Positions 41,867-50,915 of a stretch of 64,000 nt of DNA are shown piece by piece. Where the stretch lies: contig NZ_QQXL01000001.1 of assembly GCF_003640665.1 (NCBI RefSeq), positions 62,001 through 126,000 of the forward strand, read 5' to 3'. The first letter of the stretch is position 1, and each line of letters starts with the position of its first letter. The DNA comes from Galactobacter caseinivorans. GTDB lineage: Bacteria > Actinomycetota > Actinomycetes > Actinomycetales > Micrococcaceae. The notes below the pieces were generated by a model that searched no databases, had not been told where the DNA came from, and worked only from the letters and a program-made list of their open reading frames with translations. A program made the translations under genes and the position numbers.

Positions 41867-42001
41867 AACATGCTTTCGTCAGGGCGGCGAAGGCCCGGTG
41901 CCGGGCCAGCCAGGCAGGATCTCTCCGCCAAGCCACCGACCATTCTACGCGTCGTCGAACAGGGTCAGGGCCGCTGGGCCAGCGTGCCAGTGCAGCCGGG
42001 C

Positions 42002-42613
42002 TCAACGGCGCGGGAGGAGCCCGTCGAAGAGCATGGCGATGATGGTCTGCTCCGCCTCGCGCTGGGAGAAGCGGCCCTCGGGTCGGTACCACTCCGTGAG
42101 GGAGTTCACCGTGCCGAAGAGGAAACGGGCCACCGGTCCGGGCTCCAGATCGGCGCGCAGCGAGCCCTCATCCTGAGCGGCCTTCACCAGCTCCGCGACC
42201 CGCCGGTCCAACTGGCGCCGGCGCTGCATGGCGGCCAGCTCCACCTCCGTATTGCCGCGCAGGCGCAGCAACAGCGTGACGTACGGGCGGCGGTCGAAGA
42301 GGGCCACGACGGTGGAGCGGATCACAAAGCGCAGTCGCTCCACGGCCGGTCCGCTGTGGGCCCCAGGGGCGTCAAACACCGCCTCCAACGGGGTGAGCGC
42401 GGTGTCAAGGGCCAGACGCAGGATCTCCACCTTGGAGGGAACGTGGTGATAGATGGCCGACTTGGAGATGCCCAGGCGCTCCGCGAGCATGCCCATGCTC
42501 GTGGCGTCGTAGCCAAACTCCGTGAAGGCCTCCACCGCGATCTTCAACACCGTGGCCTGGTCATAGCCGGGGCGGCCGCGGCGTGCGCCGGCGGGGATGG
42601 AGGTGGGGGGCAT
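42002..42613 (-). CDS. paaR: TetR-family regulator, probable phenylacetate repressor PaaR
   Basis: 203 residues from ATG 42613. TetR HTH at residues about 20-65: QATVLKIAVEAFTEFGYDATSMGMLAERLGISKSAIYHHVPSKVEIL. The C-terminal ligand domain is variable, with an aromatic-rich stretch. It is encoded downstream of paaI and paaK in one operon. In Corynebacterium glutamicum a TetR-family PaaR represses the paa operon and is released by phenylacetyl-CoA; position and matching operators at four paa loci here support the same role. Confidence 0.85.
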   Translation of the reverse strand: MPPTSIPAGARRGRPGYDQATVLKIAVEAFTEFGYDATSMGMLAERLGISKSAIYHHVPSKVEILRLALDTALTPLEAVFDAPGAHSGPAVERLRFVIRSTVVALFDRRPYVTLLLRLRGNTEVELAAMQRRRQLDRRVAELVKAAQDEGSLRADLEPGPVARFLFGTVNSLTEWYRPEGRFSQREAEQTIIAMLFDGLLPRR

Positions 42614-42693
42614 GCACAGATCCTGTCATGAATTGCGGCGGCCCCTTGATCTGAGGGTCGCCGGGCCGCCGGGTCGGCTACGAGGCGAGGGGG

Positions 42694-44010
42694 CTACTTG
42701 CTGCGCAGATCGTAGATGCGGCGCATCTTGCCGATGGAGCGCTCCAACGATCCGGGGTCAAGCACGTCGATCTGGCAGGAGGAACCCACATGGATCTTGA
42801 TGAGCTGGTGCAGCTCGGCGGCCGCGGCGTGGGCCCGATCGCTGGTGCAATCCGCCCGGCGCTCCACCTTCACGGAGAGCTGGTCCATGCGATCCGGGCG
42901 CGTGATCTCCAGCGTGAAGTGCGGGGACAGGCCCGGCACCTTGAGGATCAGCTCCTCGATCTGGGTGGGGAAGAGGTTCACGCCACGCAGGATGATCATG
43001 TCGTCGCTGCGGCCGGTGATGCGACCGATGCGGCGGTGACCGGGACGGGCGGTGCCAGGCTCTAGCGTGGTCAGGTCGTGGGTGCGGTAACGGATGATCG
43101 GCAGGGCCTGCTTGGTCAGGGTGGTGAAGACCAGCTCACCTGCCTCGCCGTCTGCCAGTACGCGCCGTTCGTCAAAGGGATCAATGACCTCTGGGCGGAA
43201 GTGATCCTCCCAAATGTGGGAGCCGTCCTTGGTTTCGTTTGACTCGCCGGCCACACCGGGGCCCATGACCTCTGAGAGCCCGTAGATGTCACACGCGTCG
43301 ATGTCCCACATGTCCTCCAATTCCTCACGCATCTGCTGCGTCCATGGCTCCGCGCCAAGCACGGCGACCTTGATGGAGGTCTTGCGCGGGTCCATGCCCT
43401 TGCGCTGCATGGCATCGCCGATGGTCAGCAGGTACGTGGGGGTCGCAGCGATGGCCTCTGGCTCAAAGTCGTTGATCAGCGTGATCTGCTTTTCCGTCTG
43501 CCCACCGGACATGGGGATCACGGTGGCGCCCAGGCGCTCAATCGCGGCATGCGCGCCCAAGCCGCCGGTGAAGAGGCCGTAGCCGTAGGCGTTGTGCACG
43601 CGCCAGCCCGGCTTGACGCCGGAGATGCGGAAGCAGCGGGCGCCCAGCTTGGCCCAGTCATCCAGGTCCTGCTGCGTGTAGCCCACCACGGTGGCGCGGC
43701 CGGTGGTGCCCGACGACGCGTGGATTCGCACTACTTCCTCGCGCGGGACCGCAAACATCCCAAACGGGTAGGTGACGCGGAGGTCTTCCTTGGTGGTGTA
43801 CGGGAACTTGGCCAGGTCCGCGAGCTCCACGAAGTCAGAGGGGTGCACACCATGATCGTCAAACTTCTGCTTGTACAGCGGCACGCGGCGGTAGGCGTAG
43901 TCAAGGATCGCCGCGGTGCGCTCGGTTTGGATCGCCTCAATCTGATCCCGGCTCATGGTCTCCTCGGGATCCAGGGCTCCGGGCTGCGTGGTGTGCGTGG
44001 TCGCGGTCAT
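42694..44010 (-). CDS. paaK: Phenylacetate-CoA ligase PaaK
   Basis: 438 residues from ATG 44010. AMP-forming ligase of the PaaK subgroup: P-loop HASSGTTGRATVVGYTQQDL, AMP site YGLSEVMGPGVAGE, and the C-terminal segment GRSDDMIILRGVNLFPTQIEELIL, ending IGKMRRIYDLRSK. It makes phenylacetyl-CoA, the pathway entry compound and probable inducer. Lies between paaI (upstream, 52 bp) and the tetR gene (80 bp). Confidence 0.95.
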   Translation of the reverse strand: MTATTHTTQPGALDPEETMSRDQIEAIQTERTAAILDYAYRRVPLYKQKFDDHGVHPSDFVELADLAKFPYTTKEDLRVTYPFGMFAVPREEVVRIHASSGTTGRATVVGYTQQDLDDWAKLGARCFRISGVKPGWRVHNAYGYGLFTGGLGAHAAIERLGATVIPMSGGQTEKQITLINDFEPEAIAATPTYLLTIGDAMQRKGMDPRKTSIKVAVLGAEPWTQQMREELEDMWDIDACDIYGLSEVMGPGVAGESNETKDGSHIWEDHFRPEVIDPFDERRVLADGEAGELVFTTLTKQALPIIRYRTHDLTTLEPGTARPGHRRIGRITGRSDDMIILRGVNLFPTQIEELILKVPGLSPHFTLEITRPDRMDQLSVKVERRADCTSDRAHAAAAELHQLIKIHVGSSCQIDVLDPGSLERSIGKMRRIYDLRSK

Positions 44011-44062
44011 CGATCTGGCCTTTCGGGGGATTGCGGCGGATCCTGCTGAGTTGCCTGCGTGC

Positions 44063-44518
44063 TTACTTCACGATGGGAGGTGCGCCCATGACGGTGCGGG
44101 AGCGCCCCCGGAACTCCAGCAGCACCAGTTCGCGGCCGTCGTCATCCTGCTGGGTCACCGTGATGTCGTAGAGGCCGCTGCGCCCCTGCTGCACCCGGCG
44201 CACGGCGGTGGCGCGCAGGGGGCGGTCCGGCAGGCCGGGGCGCAGAAAGTTGACGTCCGCGCCCTGGGCCACCGTGTAGCGATCCTCTGCGCCGGCCGGC
44301 TCGTTGCAGGCCATGGCAAAGGCGACGTCCGCGAAGGTGAAGAGCATGCCGCCCTGGGCGATGCCAAAGCCGTTGAGCATTTCCTTGCGCAGGGTCATCT
44401 CGATGACGGCGCGGCCGTCCGAGGCCTCGATGGGGGTGATGCCCAGCCAGTGGGAGCAGTGATCAAATTCGAGGATGGAGTGAACCTTCGCCATCTCCGT
44501 GCCGCTCATGGTGCTCAT
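44063..44518 (-). CDS. paaI: Hydroxyphenylacetyl-CoA thioesterase PaaI
   Basis: 151 residues from ATG 44518; a GTG at 44533 is the alternative but poorer start. Hotdog PaaI features: LGITPIEASDGRAVIEMTL, LNGFGIAQGGMLFTFADVAFAMACNEP (with the Asn/Gln and Asp of the active site) and LRPGLPDRPLRATAVRRVQQGRSGLYDITV. PaaI hydrolyses dead-end hydroxyphenylacetyl-CoA products, rescuing CoA. First gene of the paaI-paaK-paaR operon. Confidence 0.92.
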   Translation of the reverse strand: MSTMSGTEMAKVHSILEFDHCSHWLGITPIEASDGRAVIEMTLRKEMLNGFGIAQGGMLFTFADVAFAMACNEPAGAEDRYTVAQGADVNFLRPGLPDRPLRATAVRRVQQGRSGLYDITVTQQDDDGRELVLLEFRGRSRTVMGAPPIVK

Positions 44519-44554
44519 GGCCCTACTTCCCACGTCGAGGAGCCGCTCGGATAA

Positions 44555-44612
44555 ACGACCGAACGGTTAGTCAGTTAAAGGGAAGGTATGCCCGGTCGCG
44601 GGGGCGTGTCAA
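44555..44612 (-). promoter_or_regulatory. Promoter and PaaR-type operator of the paaIK-paaR operon
   Basis: On the minus strand, -35 TTGACA (44612-44607), 18-bp spacer, -10 TACCTT (44588-44583), then the operator CTAACCGTTCGGTCGT (44570-44555), 12 bases further. This is the best promoter match in the window, and the operator lies in the start region, consistent with repression and autoregulation. Confidence 0.78.
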
Positions 44613-44643
44613 GCGTCACACCCCCGCCGCGACGGCCGCGGGG

Positions 44644-46836
44644 TCAGCCCTTCTCCGCCCCGGGCACCAAGGAGCGCGCGTTCACGGCGGAGAGCACAAA
44701 CGCCTGATCCCAGGCCCGGTCCTTCCACCCCTCGTAGCGACCGGAGGCGCCACCGTGCCCGCCGTCCATCTCGATGGTCATGACCACGGGGTGCTCGGAG
44801 GTGCTGACCTGGCGCAGCGCCTGCACCCACTTGGCCGGCTCCACGTACAGCACTCGGGTGTCGTTGAGCGAGGTCCGCGCCGCGATCAGCGGGTAATCCA
44901 CGGCCCGCAGATTCTCATACGGCGAGTAGGCCTTCATGTACGCGTACACCTGGGGGTCCTCGATCGGGTTGCCCCACTCCTCCCACTCCATCGCAGACAG
45001 CGGCAGCTCCGGGTCAAGGATGGAGGTCAGCGGGTCAACAAACGGGACCTGCGCCAACACCGCGGCGTACAGCTCCGGGGCCATGTTCGCCACGGCCCCC
45101 ATCAGTAGCCCGCCGGCGCTGCCACCCATCGCGGCCACCCGGCCGGGCTGACCCCAGCCGTGCTCCAGCAACCAGCGCGTTGAGTCAATGAAGTCGGTGA
45201 AGGTGTTGAGCTTGGTGAGCTTTTTGCCCTGCAGGTACCAATCGCGACCGCGCTCGCCGCCGCCACGCACATGCGCCACCGCATAGACCACACCCCGATC
45301 AAGCAGGCTCAGCCGCGCCACGGAGAAGACCGGATCCATGCTGGCCTCGTAGGAGCCGTAGCCGTACACGACCAGCGGCGCCGTGCCGTCCGCGGCCACA
45401 TCGCGGCGGTGCATCACGGTGAGCGGAATCTGCGTGCCATCCTGCGCGGTGGCCCACTCGCGGTGGACCGCGTAGTCGTCCAGGCTGATGCCCCGCACCG
45501 GCGTGGTCTTGAGCAGTCGCGCAGCGCCGTCGCTCGCGCGCACATCGTGCACCTCAGCCGGCAAAAGGTCGCCCACGCGCGTGAGCCGCAGGTAAGGGGA
45601 CTCGAACGCCGCGGAGCGGAAGGCAATCGTCACCGGCACGACGGCGCGTGCCTGGGTTCCGCCCGCAACGGCGGGAACCTCCAGGAGTGGCGTGCTTGGC
45701 GCGGCCTGCGCGGGCGTGCCCAAGCCGTCAAGGGGCAGAGTCCAGACACGCGGCGTGGTGTCCTCGCGAACGGAGAGCACCAAGTGCGTGCTGGTGGCCT
45801 CCAGGCCCCCCAACTTCACCTCGTTGCTGGTCGGGATCAGCGTGGTCCACTCGCTTGGGACGCCGCCCGCGGCAGGGGCCAGGGAGAGCAGGCCGTTGGG
45901 CGCCTCGTGATCATGCAAAATCACCAGGCGACGCTCGCCGTCCAGGATCACGGGGAGGGCCTGGTGCAGCAGGCGCAACTCCCGATCCACGATCATGACC
46001 GGCGCAACGTCCGGGTCCATCCCGGGCCAGATCCAGGTCTCCCCGTACTCGGAGTTGCCCACGTTGATGAGCAGATCCTTGCCGTCGGGGGAGCTGTAGC
46101 CGCCCAGCCACATGCCGGGATCCGTCTCCGTGAACAGGACCGTATCTGTGGCGGGGTCCGTGCCAAGCACGTGCACCATGAGCTTCTCGGGGCGCCACGC
46201 ATCATCCACCACCGTGTAGATGACGCGATCGCCCTCCGGGGTGAGCTGGGGGTCATAGAACGTGCCCTCGATCAGATCAGGCAGGTCCTCACCGGTGGTC
46301 AGGTCACGCACGCGCAGGGTGAAGCGCTCATCGCCGGAGTAGTCCACGGCGTAGGCCAGGCGGGTGCCGTCGTGAGACACGTCCAGGCCGCCCAGGCTGA
46401 AGAACGGGTGCCCCTGCGCCTCCACATTGCCATCAAGCAAAATCTGCTCGCCCGGCACCGGGACCCCGGGGGTGAGCACCGGCGGGGTCCAGTCCGCCTC
46501 CTCGTCCCCGGTGTCCGTGGCGGCGACGCGCGCGTGGATGGCGTACTGGCTGCCCTCCTCGGTGCGGGCGTAGTACCACCAACCGCGCTCACGCGCCGGA
46601 ACGGACAGGTCCGTCTCCACCGTGCGGGCCTTGATCTCGTCAAAAATGGCCTGCCGCAACGGCTCCTGATCCTGCGTGACCGCCTTGGCGTAGGCATCCT
46701 CCGCGCGAAGGTGCGCCAGGACCTCCTCAGACTCCTTCTCCCGCAGCCACTCCCACGGATCCGTGCGGGTATCGCAGTGGTGGGTGCTGCTGACAGGGCG
46801 CTGAGGAGCGACTGGGGGCTGAGGTGTGCTGGTCAT
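44644..46836 (-). CDS. ptrB: S9 family serine peptidase (oligopeptidase B)
   Basis: 730 residues from ATG 46836; a longer in-frame start at 46950 lacks family homology. N-terminal seven-bladed propeller, then the prolyl-oligopeptidase catalytic domain: VYGYGSYEASMDPVFSVARLSLLDRGVVYAVAHVRGGGERGRDWY, Ser in MGGSAGGLLMGAVANMAP, Asp in SLNDTRVLYVEPAKW, and His in MDGGHGGASGRYEGWKDRA. Oligopeptidase B cleaves after basic residues in small peptides. No signal peptide, so cytoplasmic. Divergent from the ATP-grasp gene. Confidence 0.92.
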   Translation of the reverse strand: MTSTPQPPVAPQRPVSSTHHCDTRTDPWEWLREKESEEVLAHLRAEDAYAKAVTQDQEPLRQAIFDEIKARTVETDLSVPARERGWWYYARTEEGSQYAIHARVAATDTGDEEADWTPPVLTPGVPVPGEQILLDGNVEAQGHPFFSLGGLDVSHDGTRLAYAVDYSGDERFTLRVRDLTTGEDLPDLIEGTFYDPQLTPEGDRVIYTVVDDAWRPEKLMVHVLGTDPATDTVLFTETDPGMWLGGYSSPDGKDLLINVGNSEYGETWIWPGMDPDVAPVMIVDRELRLLHQALPVILDGERRLVILHDHEAPNGLLSLAPAAGGVPSEWTTLIPTSNEVKLGGLEATSTHLVLSVREDTTPRVWTLPLDGLGTPAQAAPSTPLLEVPAVAGGTQARAVVPVTIAFRSAAFESPYLRLTRVGDLLPAEVHDVRASDGAARLLKTTPVRGISLDDYAVHREWATAQDGTQIPLTVMHRRDVAADGTAPLVVYGYGSYEASMDPVFSVARLSLLDRGVVYAVAHVRGGGERGRDWYLQGKKLTKLNTFTDFIDSTRWLLEHGWGQPGRVAAMGGSAGGLLMGAVANMAPELYAAVLAQVPFVDPLTSILDPELPLSAMEWEEWGNPIEDPQVYAYMKAYSPYENLRAVDYPLIAARTSLNDTRVLYVEPAKWVQALRQVSTSEHPVVMTIEMDGGHGGASGRYEGWKDRAWDQAFVLSAVNARSLVPGAEKG

Positions 46837-47044
46837 GGGCCCATCCTTGCCGCGCGGGCCGGGCAGCGTCCAGCCCGTTCGCGCGCGGCGTGGTCCCGCG
46901 GTGGGGTGGGGCGGCGCGGCCGACCGGAACCGGGACGCGAACCTGGACACCGCGGCGTCGAGCAGGCCGCCCTGGGAAGGGTCACATCAAAAAGAGTTGA
47001 GCGAATGCTGTCCTGCGCAAGCAACATGTGGATGAATGGCCACC

Positions 47045-48748
47045 ATGACGGATCTTTTTTCTGGATATGGAGACGGCGCTCCCGGGCGGCGCACCGCGGC
47101 GGGAGTGCCCGGTTGGGATGAGATGTTTCCCAACTCGGCGTTTGGGCCGTCCACCCCGCGGGACGCCTATCTGGAGCTGCACCGCGTGTTGGGGACCATG
47201 GATCAGGACGAGCTGCGCAGCCGCACCGACGCGCTCGCCGGCACCTACCTTTCCCGCGGCGTGACCTTTGACTTCGCGGGGGAGGAGCAGCCCTTCCCGC
47301 TTGATCCCCTGCCGCGCATCATCGACGCGCGCGAATGGGAGGGCATCGAGGCCGGCGTGCAGCAGCGCGTCGCGGCGCTGGAGGCCTTCCTCGCGGACAT
47401 CTACGGCCCGGGGATCGCCGTGAGGGACGGCGTGGTGCCGGCCGCCGTCATCGCCTCCTCCTCCCAGTACTTCAGGTCGGCGCGGGGGATTGACCCGGCC
47501 AACGGCGTGCGCATCCATGTGGCGGGCGTGGACCTGATTCGGGACGAGGCCGGTCGGCTGCGCGTCTTGGAGGACAACGTGCGCATCCCCAGCGGCGTCT
47601 CCTACGTCATCTCCAACCGCGACGCCATTGCGCAGACCCTGCCGGAACTGATCCGCACCATGCGGGTGCGTCCCGTGGATGGCTACCCGGGCATGCTGTT
47701 GAAGGCGCTGCGCGCCTCGGCGCCCAGCGGCGTCGACGACCCAAACGTCGTCGTGCTGACGCCCGGGGTGCATAACTCCGCCTACTTTGAGCACACGCTG
47801 TTGGCGCGGCTCATGGGCGTGGAATTGGTGGAGGGGCGTGACCTGTATTGCCAGGGTGGGCGCGTCTTCATGCGCACCACCGAGGGGCCGCTGCAGGTGG
47901 ACGTGATCTACCGGCGGGTGGATGACGAATACCTTGATCCGCTGCACTTCCGCCCGGATTCGGTGCTTGGCACCCCCGGGCTCATGGCCGCGGCGCGCGA
48001 GGGCAAGGTCTCGCTGGCCAACGCGGTTGGCAACGGGATCGCGGACGACAAGCTGATGTATACCTACGTCCCCGAGCTGATCCGCTACTACCTCTCCGAG
48101 GAGCCCATCCTGCAAAACGTCCCCACGTGGCGGCTGGAGGAGCCCGCCGCGCTGGAGGAGGTACTTGATCGGCTAGAGGAGCTGGTGGTCAAGCCCGTGG
48201 ACGGCGCCGGTGGCAAGGGCATCATGATTGGCCCGGACGCCTCCACGCAGGAGCGCAACGCCATGGCCGCGCGCCTGCGAACGGATCCGCGCGGCTGGAT
48301 TGCCCAGCCTCTGGTGGTCCTCTCCACCCTGCCCACCCTGGTGGGCGACGGCGTGCGGCCGCGTCACGCTGACCTGCGCCCCTTTGCGGTCAACAACTCA
48401 GGGACCGTGGACGTGCTGCCCGGTGGGCTCACGCGAGTGGCCCTCCCGGAGGGCGAACTGGTGGTCAACTCCAGCCAGGGCGGCGGTTCCAAGGACACCT
48501 GGGTGGTGGACGGCGTGCGTGGGTCGGTGCATCCGGCGCGGGTGCGGCGCAGGGCTGCTGCCGCGGCGGCCGCAGCGAACAGTGCCGGGGATGATGAGGC
48601 CTTCCCAGCGCAGGCGCTCTCTGGCTTTGACCAGCCCATCGACGGGGACCAGCGCAAGCAGCAGCAGCAACAGCAACAGCAGCAGGGGCAAGCGCAGGGG
48701 CAAGCGCAGTTATCGCAGGGAACGACGAGGGGGGAGGCAACATGCTGA
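47045..48748 (+). CDS. Circularly permuted ATP-grasp protein with C-terminal poly-Gln tail
   Basis: 567 residues; ATG 47045 is used, ATG 47036 is the alternative. DUF404/DUF407-type ATP-grasp: WDEMFPNSAFGPSTPRDAYLEL, GVRIHVAGVDLIRDEAGRLRVLEDNVRIPSGVSYV, VLTPGVHNSAYFEH, and ELVVKPVDGAGGKGIMIGPDA (ATP-binding loop). The last 70 residues are low complexity, with nine consecutive Gln encoded by a CAG/CAA run near 48656-48690. It forms a conserved trio with the next two genes, predicted from gene neighbourhoods (Iyer, Aravind and colleagues) to synthesise or attach peptide tags. Confidence 0.88.
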   Translation: MTDLFSGYGDGAPGRRTAAGVPGWDEMFPNSAFGPSTPRDAYLELHRVLGTMDQDELRSRTDALAGTYLSRGVTFDFAGEEQPFPLDPLPRIIDAREWEGIEAGVQQRVAALEAFLADIYGPGIAVRDGVVPAAVIASSSQYFRSARGIDPANGVRIHVAGVDLIRDEAGRLRVLEDNVRIPSGVSYVISNRDAIAQTLPELIRTMRVRPVDGYPGMLLKALRASAPSGVDDPNVVVLTPGVHNSAYFEHTLLARLMGVELVEGRDLYCQGGRVFMRTTEGPLQVDVIYRRVDDEYLDPLHFRPDSVLGTPGLMAAAREGKVSLANAVGNGIADDKLMYTYVPELIRYYLSEEPILQNVPTWRLEEPAALEEVLDRLEELVVKPVDGAGGKGIMIGPDASTQERNAMAARLRTDPRGWIAQPLVVLSTLPTLVGDGVRPRHADLRPFAVNNSGTVDVLPGGLTRVALPEGELVVNSSQGGGSKDTWVVDGVRGSVHPARVRRRAAAAAAAANSAGDDEAFPAQALSGFDQPIDGDQRKQQQQQQQQQGQAQGQAQLSQGTTRGEATC

Positions 48749-49680
48749 GTCGCATCGCGGAGAGCCTGTTCTGGATCGGGCGGTACATCGAGCGCAGCGA
48801 GGGCACGGCCCGCATGGTGGACGTCCACCTGCAGGGCCTGCTGCAGGATCCGTGGGCGGATGAGGACAACGCCTGCCGCACCCTCCTGGGTGTGTTGGGT
48901 GCTGAGGTGCCGGATGAGGTGCTTGGCAGGGAGATTCTCATTAGCCGGCTCGTGACCTCCCGAACCGAGCCGTCCTCCATCGCGTTCATCCTCGGGGCGG
49001 CACGTGAAAACGCCCGCCGCGCGCGGGAGATCATCTCAGCCGAGTTCTGGGAGGCCCTGAACACCACCAACGCGCGCATGCCGCACACGCTCACGGAGGA
49101 CAAGGTCCACCCGCTCTTTGGCTGGGTGCGCCAGCGCGCCATTTTGGCCGTGGGGATCGCGGACATGTCCATGCGCCACGACTCCGGGTGGCACTTCCTT
49201 GCCCTTGGCCGGGCCATGGAGCAGGCGGACATGACGGCGCGGCTCTTGGCCAGTCGCCGGTGGGGTTCGCCGGACGGGGACGGGCAGGGGCCCAGCTGGG
49301 TCAGCATGCTCCGGGCGTGCGGTGGCTACGAGGCGTTCCTGCGTTCCTGTCGGGGCGTGATCTCCGAGCAGGCGGCGGCGACCTTCCTGGTGCGGGATCG
49401 CCACTTCACGGGCTCCGTGCTGTTCAGCCTCAACGACGCGCTCGCCGCGTTGCAGGCGCTGGACCCGGACCGCGGTGACGGCTTCACTCCTGGCGGGGCC
49501 TCCGCCGAGCTGGGCAAGATCCGCAGCGAGCTCATCTATGTCTCAGATGAGGAGCTGGCGGCCAAGTTGCCGAGCTGGATGCGGTACGTGCAGTCCTCGG
49601 TGGTGGCCGCGGCGGATGCCACCCGCCATCGCTATTTCGCCAGTTACGAACAGCCATCCTGGACAGGGAGTGCCTCATGA
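48742..49680 (+). CDS. Alpha-E domain protein
   Basis: 312 residues, ATG inside the ATP-grasp stop (ATGCTGA). All-helical alpha-E protein: MLSRIAESLFWIGRYIERSEGTARMVDVHLQ at the start, LGAARENARRAREIISAEFWEALN, and QAAATFLVRDRHFTGSVLFSLNDALAAL. No enzymatic motif known; partner of the ATP-grasp and transglutaminase genes. Overlap of four bases with the next gene. Confidence 0.9.
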   Translation: MLSRIAESLFWIGRYIERSEGTARMVDVHLQGLLQDPWADEDNACRTLLGVLGAEVPDEVLGREILISRLVTSRTEPSSIAFILGAARENARRAREIISAEFWEALNTTNARMPHTLTEDKVHPLFGWVRQRAILAVGIADMSMRHDSGWHFLALGRAMEQADMTARLLASRRWGSPDGDGQGPSWVSMLRACGGYEAFLRSCRGVISEQAAATFLVRDRHFTGSVLFSLNDALAALQALDPDRGDGFTPGGASAELGKIRSELIYVSDEELAAKLPSWMRYVQSSVVAAADATRHRYFASYEQPSWTGSAS

Positions 49681-50519
49681 GCCGTCTGAAGGTCGTCCAC
49701 TCGCTGGAGTTTGTTTACGACCGCCCCGCGCAGGCCTCCTATAACGAGGTCCGCATCTTTCCGGTGCAGGAGTTGGACCAGACGGTGCTGGCCAGTTCGC
49801 TGACGCTTGACCCGCCCATGCCCGTGCGCAGCAGCACGGACGGCTTTGGCAACACGGTGGGGGAGTTTGAGCTGCTGCAGCCGCACACGCGCATGAGCCT
49901 GACCGCGGAGACGGTGGTGGCGGTGCAGCGCGAGGAGATCCGGCCCCCGGTGATTTCGGTGGCGGACGTGGTGGAGCGCACCGTGAAGACCATGGATCTG
50001 GCGGAGACGGTGGTGCAGACCAAACTCACTGAGCCGCCGGAGGACGTGGCAAAGATCGCCGCGAGCCTGATGCAGCCTGAGGACACCAACGCCTCAGCGC
50101 GGGCCATCGCCGAGCGGATCGGTGCGGACATTGAATACGTCACGGGCGTGACCACGGTGCACTCCAGCGCCGCCGACGTGTGGGAGCTGCGCCGCGGCGT
50201 CTGCCAGGACATCGCGCACGTCACGCTCGGCGCGCTGCGCTCCGTGGGCATCCCCGCCAGGTACGTCTCTGGCTACTTGCACCCCAGCCTTGAGCCGCAG
50301 CTGGGCCAGACCGTGCCGGGGGAGGCGCACGCGTGGGTGGAATGGTTCGCCGGCCGATGGGTCGGCTTTGACCCCACCAACTCCCTGCCGATTGGCGAGC
50401 GGCACGTGGTCGTGGGCCGCGGGCGGGACTACGGCGACGTGCCCCCCTTGCGCGGGGTGTTCGACGGCGATAGCTCCTCACGTCTCGAGGCGTCCGTGAC
50501 GGTGACGCTCCTGGCGTAG
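49677..50519 (+). CDS. Transglutaminase-like cysteine protease-fold protein
   Basis: 280 residues from ATG 49677. The N-terminal bacterial transglutaminase-like domain (about 1-150) has LEFVYDRPAQASYNEVRIFP. The catalytic core has Cys in RRGVCQDIAHVTLGALRSVG, then His in PGEAHAWVEWF and Asp in WVGFDPTNSLP. It may cleave or form isopeptide bonds; no signal peptide was seen. With the two genes upstream it makes up a predicted peptide-modification cassette. Confidence 0.92.
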   Translation: MSRLKVVHSLEFVYDRPAQASYNEVRIFPVQELDQTVLASSLTLDPPMPVRSSTDGFGNTVGEFELLQPHTRMSLTAETVVAVQREEIRPPVISVADVVERTVKTMDLAETVVQTKLTEPPEDVAKIAASLMQPEDTNASARAIAERIGADIEYVTGVTTVHSSAADVWELRRGVCQDIAHVTLGALRSVGIPARYVSGYLHPSLEPQLGQTVPGEAHAWVEWFAGRWVGFDPTNSLPIGERHVVVGRGRDYGDVPPLRGVFDGDSSSRLEASVTVTLLA

Positions 50520-50558
50520 GGCGTCTCGGGTCGGGGCCGGGGCCCGGGTCTGGGAAGG

Positions 50559-50621
50559 GAAGCGGGCTTATCGCGTTGAAGCGGGCGTGTGGGCCGCTTT
50601 TTGTCGATAGGGCCGCTTGGG
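50559..50621 (+). repeat. Nested-hairpin repeat element, copy 1
   Basis: 63-bp element with outer arms AAGCGGGCTTATCG (50560-50573) and CGATAGGGCCGCTT (50605-50618), pairing over 14 positions with one mismatch and one wobble. An inner hairpin AAGCGG/CCGCTT (50579-50599) is followed by a T-run. A second copy begins 114 bp later. Sits in the 396-bp gap between the transglutaminase gene and the amino-acid transporter operon (50520-50915), which has no other recognised feature apart from the leader of the transporter. Confidence 0.7.
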
Positions 50622-50672
50622 TGCGGGGTTTTTCGTGTTGGTGCTCGACGCCGTGTGGTCACCGTGGGCGGG

Positions 50673-50735
50673 GAAGCGGGCTTATCGCGTTGAAGCGGGC
50701 GTGTGGGCCGCTTTTTGTCGATAGGGCCGCTTGGG
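50673..50735 (+). repeat. Nested-hairpin repeat element, copy 2
   Basis: Essentially identical to copy 1 over the 63-bp core; it belongs to a longer direct duplication of about 114-124 bp (50557-50670 and 50671-50794) whose flanks differ by small indels. Outer arms at 50674-50687 and 50719-50732; the inner hairpin is retained. Confidence 0.7.
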
Positions 50736-50915
50736 CGCGGGGTTTTGGCGGGGTTCTGGCGTCGGTGCTCGACGTCGTGTGGTCGCCGTGGGCGGGAAGG
50801 CGACGGCCCGGTGTCACGCACACGAAATACTCAGGGGGCTAAGGTGGTGGCCAGCCCGTACCCGGAAGGTCGGGCCGATCCCGTCAGATCTCGTACCCAC
50901 CCAAGGAGCACCACC

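Noticed and set aside
45271-47121. Very long open frame antisense to oligopeptidase B
   Set aside because: Its length follows from GC-rich third positions of the real gene on the other strand; no RBS, no recognisable domain and His/Arg-rich composition typical of shadow frames.
50576-50842. Frame encoding a repeated LKRACGPLFVDRAAW peptide
   Set aside because: The repeat comes from the duplicated intergenic element; the other copy at 53337 does not keep the frame, so selection is on nucleotide structure and not on protein.
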